DNA of 64,000 bases, from assembly GCF_018691265.1 (NCBI RefSeq), contig NW_024881316.1, forward strand, positions 8,182,819-8,246,818, in the 5' to 3' direction. This DNA comes from Tyto alba (lineage: Eukaryota > Chordata > Aves > Strigiformes > Tytonidae). Positions 61,742-64,000 of the stretch are shown piece by piece (the stretch's first letter is position 1; each line of letters opens with the position of its first letter). The notes under the pieces were generated by a model. That model made no database searches and had not been told where the DNA came from. It saw only the letters and a program-made list of their open reading frames with translations. The position numbers and the translations under genes are program-made.

Positions 61742-62295
61742 CCAAACCTCAATGGTGTTGCTTAACCAGCAGTGAGGTTTTTCACTTATTGCTACTTCAG
61801 GCTTTCCAAAAGACTCACGTGTCTCTTTCTTTTCATGTCTCAGGTGTTTTCTTTATACTGAACACCAGATATGAAAAATTTCAGTCTGTCTAGATACGGG
61901 TTGCATTCCAGCAAAACTTTCAGGTAGCTTACTTCATTTGGCCTTCAGTCTGTCATCAAGCTTCAAACCGTATGATCTCATACACCTTGGGTCACAGGTT
62001 ACCCAGTTTAAAGTGTTAATCCTATCTACAGTAGAAGAAAAGGTGCCAGCTGAGGATGTATTTTCAATTCATCAACACAAATTAAATGTGAAATGTATAA
62101 TGAACCCAGGGTGTTGGGCTTTTTTTCAAATTGTTTTAAAAATTCTTAATGAAAATCGAATATGCTTTATCTCTGTGGAAAATAAAAACCCATTAAACTT
62201 GCTCAAACAGAAGACAAAAACATTCTCATATATAAAGGTTAATGCATTGCGAAGTAAAAGTAGATTGAAATGTATAATATAGGGAGTTAACTTTT
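61742..62295. other. Non-coding stretch, nothing recognised
   Basis: A 114-codon plus-strand frame (61938-62282) has no recognised domain and lacks supporting splice or start context. Confidence 0.6.
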
Positions 62296-62299
62296 TTCC

Positions 62300-62850
62300 T
62301 AACATTATAGATTCAGGTAGATGTGAATTTCTAAATTACATTTCATTTGCCCTGAAATTGAGAGAGTGGATCTTTTTTTGGGAGGGAACAAAGGAGGCAC
62401 ACAGCAAAAAAAAATCATTTGTGTCCTGTTGGAGTGCTTTACAAAAGAAAATATACATTCCAAATTAATTACATTTAAGTATTATCTGGCAACAAAGTTA
62501 TATATATTTACAGTATATCTTTTAGTGCAATTATTTCATGTCAGCGTTAGAAGTGCAATTTACATCCTAACAATTGCAATAATCTACTTTTGAACTTGAA
62601 TAAAGGTGCCCCCATGGGTATGATATATTCCTGCATATGGAGCAGTTTATCCTTTTGCAATTGCCATGTTAATTTTGAAAAATAAAAAATAATACTTAAT
62701 ATTAATTTTTTCATCCATAAGCAAAGCAATAGATAATATAAAATTAAATATATTCTAGAAAGCAGGTAAATTGTATTGATGGAAGACACCAGAAATTGTT
62801 TAAAGTATTTTAGTGAGTTGTTTTTAAATTCAGAAATAATATGCGAATTG
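62300..62850. promoter_or_regulatory. Candidate conserved non-coding element
   Basis: The block is non-repetitive, has no microsatellite, and has many homeodomain- and POU-like words, for example CCAAATTAATTACATTTAAG near 62460, AACAATTGCAATAATC near 62569 and TTGCAATTGCCATGTTAAT near 62655. This is the texture of developmental conserved elements in gene deserts, but conservation cannot be judged from one sequence. Confidence 0.22.
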
Positions 62851-62851
62851 A

Positions 62852-63442
62852 ATTAATTATAATAAAAGGAAAAAACAATATTTAAATTAACTGCTACAAA
62901 ACTTACATAAATTTGCATTTTTTCTTATTATCTTAGACATATTGATTTTAGTAGATCTAATGTATACCTGCTTGTCTTAGCATCAAGATCTAGACCTGCA
63001 GATCTGGATTTCATTTGAAATCAAACCTGAAAGTCAGCTTTTCCTAAAATCTTATTGAAACACATATTCAATTGAAGACATCTTTTTTTTTTTGATGGAA
63101 CAAAGATTCATTAAGAAAAAAATATTAAAAACCATAAAGCTCTAATTGTATGGTTTTGCAAATATCTAAACTCACTTTTGCTTTTATTACTATGACCTGG
63201 TGAGAATGAATACAGACAGGATGTTTCATGCAAAATCCTATTCTTGTGACATTTGAGAAAGCTTCAGAGCTTCAAGTAATTCAGATAAATTCAGCTATGA
63301 AATTGAATACCGAATTAAAAGCCTGTGAGCTTTAGAATATTTATCTTAAACAAACTGAAGATGCAAAAATGCAGCCATCCCTGCAGTTTAATACACAGAG
63401 TGTTTTTTCTTTTGTTTATCAACTTTGCCTCTAGACAAAGTT
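62852..63442. other. AT-rich non-coding stretch, nothing recognised
   Basis: Nothing coding and no repeat body recognised. Confidence 0.7.
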
Positions 63443-63444
63443 TC

Positions 63445-63470
63445 TTTTTTTTTTTTTTTTTTTTTTTTTT
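63445..63470. repeat. Poly-T run of 26
   Basis: Uninterrupted T homopolymer, followed by AATAACTTGAG. No retroposon body is visible on either side. Confidence 0.95.
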
Positions 63471-63471
63471 A

Positions 63472-64000
63472 ATAACTTGAGATCAGGTATACAACTTTCA
63501 CTGGGTATATTCAAAAGATACTTTTTTCAATTCATGCCATAAAAAACATAGAGTGAAATTCACAGAAAACATGCATGACCCTCATTCATCCAGAGAATTT
63601 GCAAATTCAAAAATGTACACATTAACAAGGAATACACAGAAGCAAATTACAGAACACTTGTCATTTCCCATCTGCATGTACCTGTCACTGTACATGCATA
63701 ATAGCTGATTCCACGGGAGATGCAGTAGGACATATTTATGCAGCCAGAATTAAGTCATCAGGCAGGAGACAGTAATATATTCACATAAATAATAATTTTG
63801 TGATATTTTCTTTATGAAACTATCATCAATTGTTTGAAAACTTTCACAATAAACAACTACTTGACTTGTTGAAGAACACAGATATAATTATCTGAGCTGA
63901 TAAATAAATACAAGATTAGTATTTAAAAATACATGTAACACTAGTCGGAATAATGACAATAAATTGTTCATCCAAGTTACAGGATTTAGAGAAAATACAG
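63472..64000. other. AT-rich non-coding end of window
   Basis: No gene or repeat recognised up to the window edge. A gene crossing the edge would not be visible here. Confidence 0.65.

Noticed and set aside
1..64000. CRISPR arrays, operons, bacterial or phage genes
   Set aside because: No regularly spaced repeats, no ribosome-binding-site-led gene runs and no compact coding. Repeat content is avian.

Overview
This window looks like bird nuclear DNA from a gene-poor intergenic or deep-intronic region. It is AT-rich, stops occur densely in all six frames, and there is no operon-like or compact coding organisation. The avian call rests on repeats. There are two 5'-truncated CR1 LINE copies (34867-35329 and 59952-60075, both minus strand). 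There is also a solo LTR (56045-56508, minus strand) with TG...CA ends and a GTATG target duplication, of a family that as far as I recall is abundant in Neoaves. The species is not identifiable from this sequence.

I found no protein-coding gene that I can name. The longest open frames are 60-147 codons, mostly in low-complexity or locally GC-richer DNA, and none shows a family I recognise except the ORF2 tail inside the CR1 copy. Several short segments have exon-like structure (acceptor, open frame, donor): 46458-46532, 17241-17405 with 17520-17606, 51179-51278, 55032-55122, 53773-53850 and 52555-52622. They lie on different strands and their phases do not join into one gene. In 128 kb of two-strand sequence some such matches are expected by chance, so they are low-confidence candidates.

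Layout. 1-8.5 kb: AT-rich non-coding DNA with faint ancient repeat remnants. 8.6-9.06 kb: an isolated GC-rich patch with a G-quadruplex motif. 9.1-17.2 kb: featureless apart from microsatellites. 17.2-17.6 kb: an exon-like pair on the minus strand. 19.08-19.25 kb: a long T/G tract. 23.7-25.6 kb: A-rich and CAAAA repeats. 28.6-28.96 kb: a second GC-richer patch. 31.9-34.25 kb: protein-like but broken reading frames, possibly a degraded gene or element. 34.87-35.33 kb: CR1. 35.3-44.6 kb: non-coding, with a perfect 18-bp palindrome at 40853. 44.6-46.5 kb: GC-richer patch and the best single exon candidate. 51-55.2 kb: a cluster of weak exon candidates. 56.0-56.5 kb: solo LTR. 59.95-60.34 kb: CR1 plus a tRNA-derived SINE-like repeat. 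61.35-61.74 kb: possible old LTR. 62.3-62.85 kb: a block that reads like conserved non-coding DNA.

No previously undescribed system is evident. The observations most worth checking are the exon-like segments, the relic at 32-34 kb, and the solo LTR as a potential antisense promoter.
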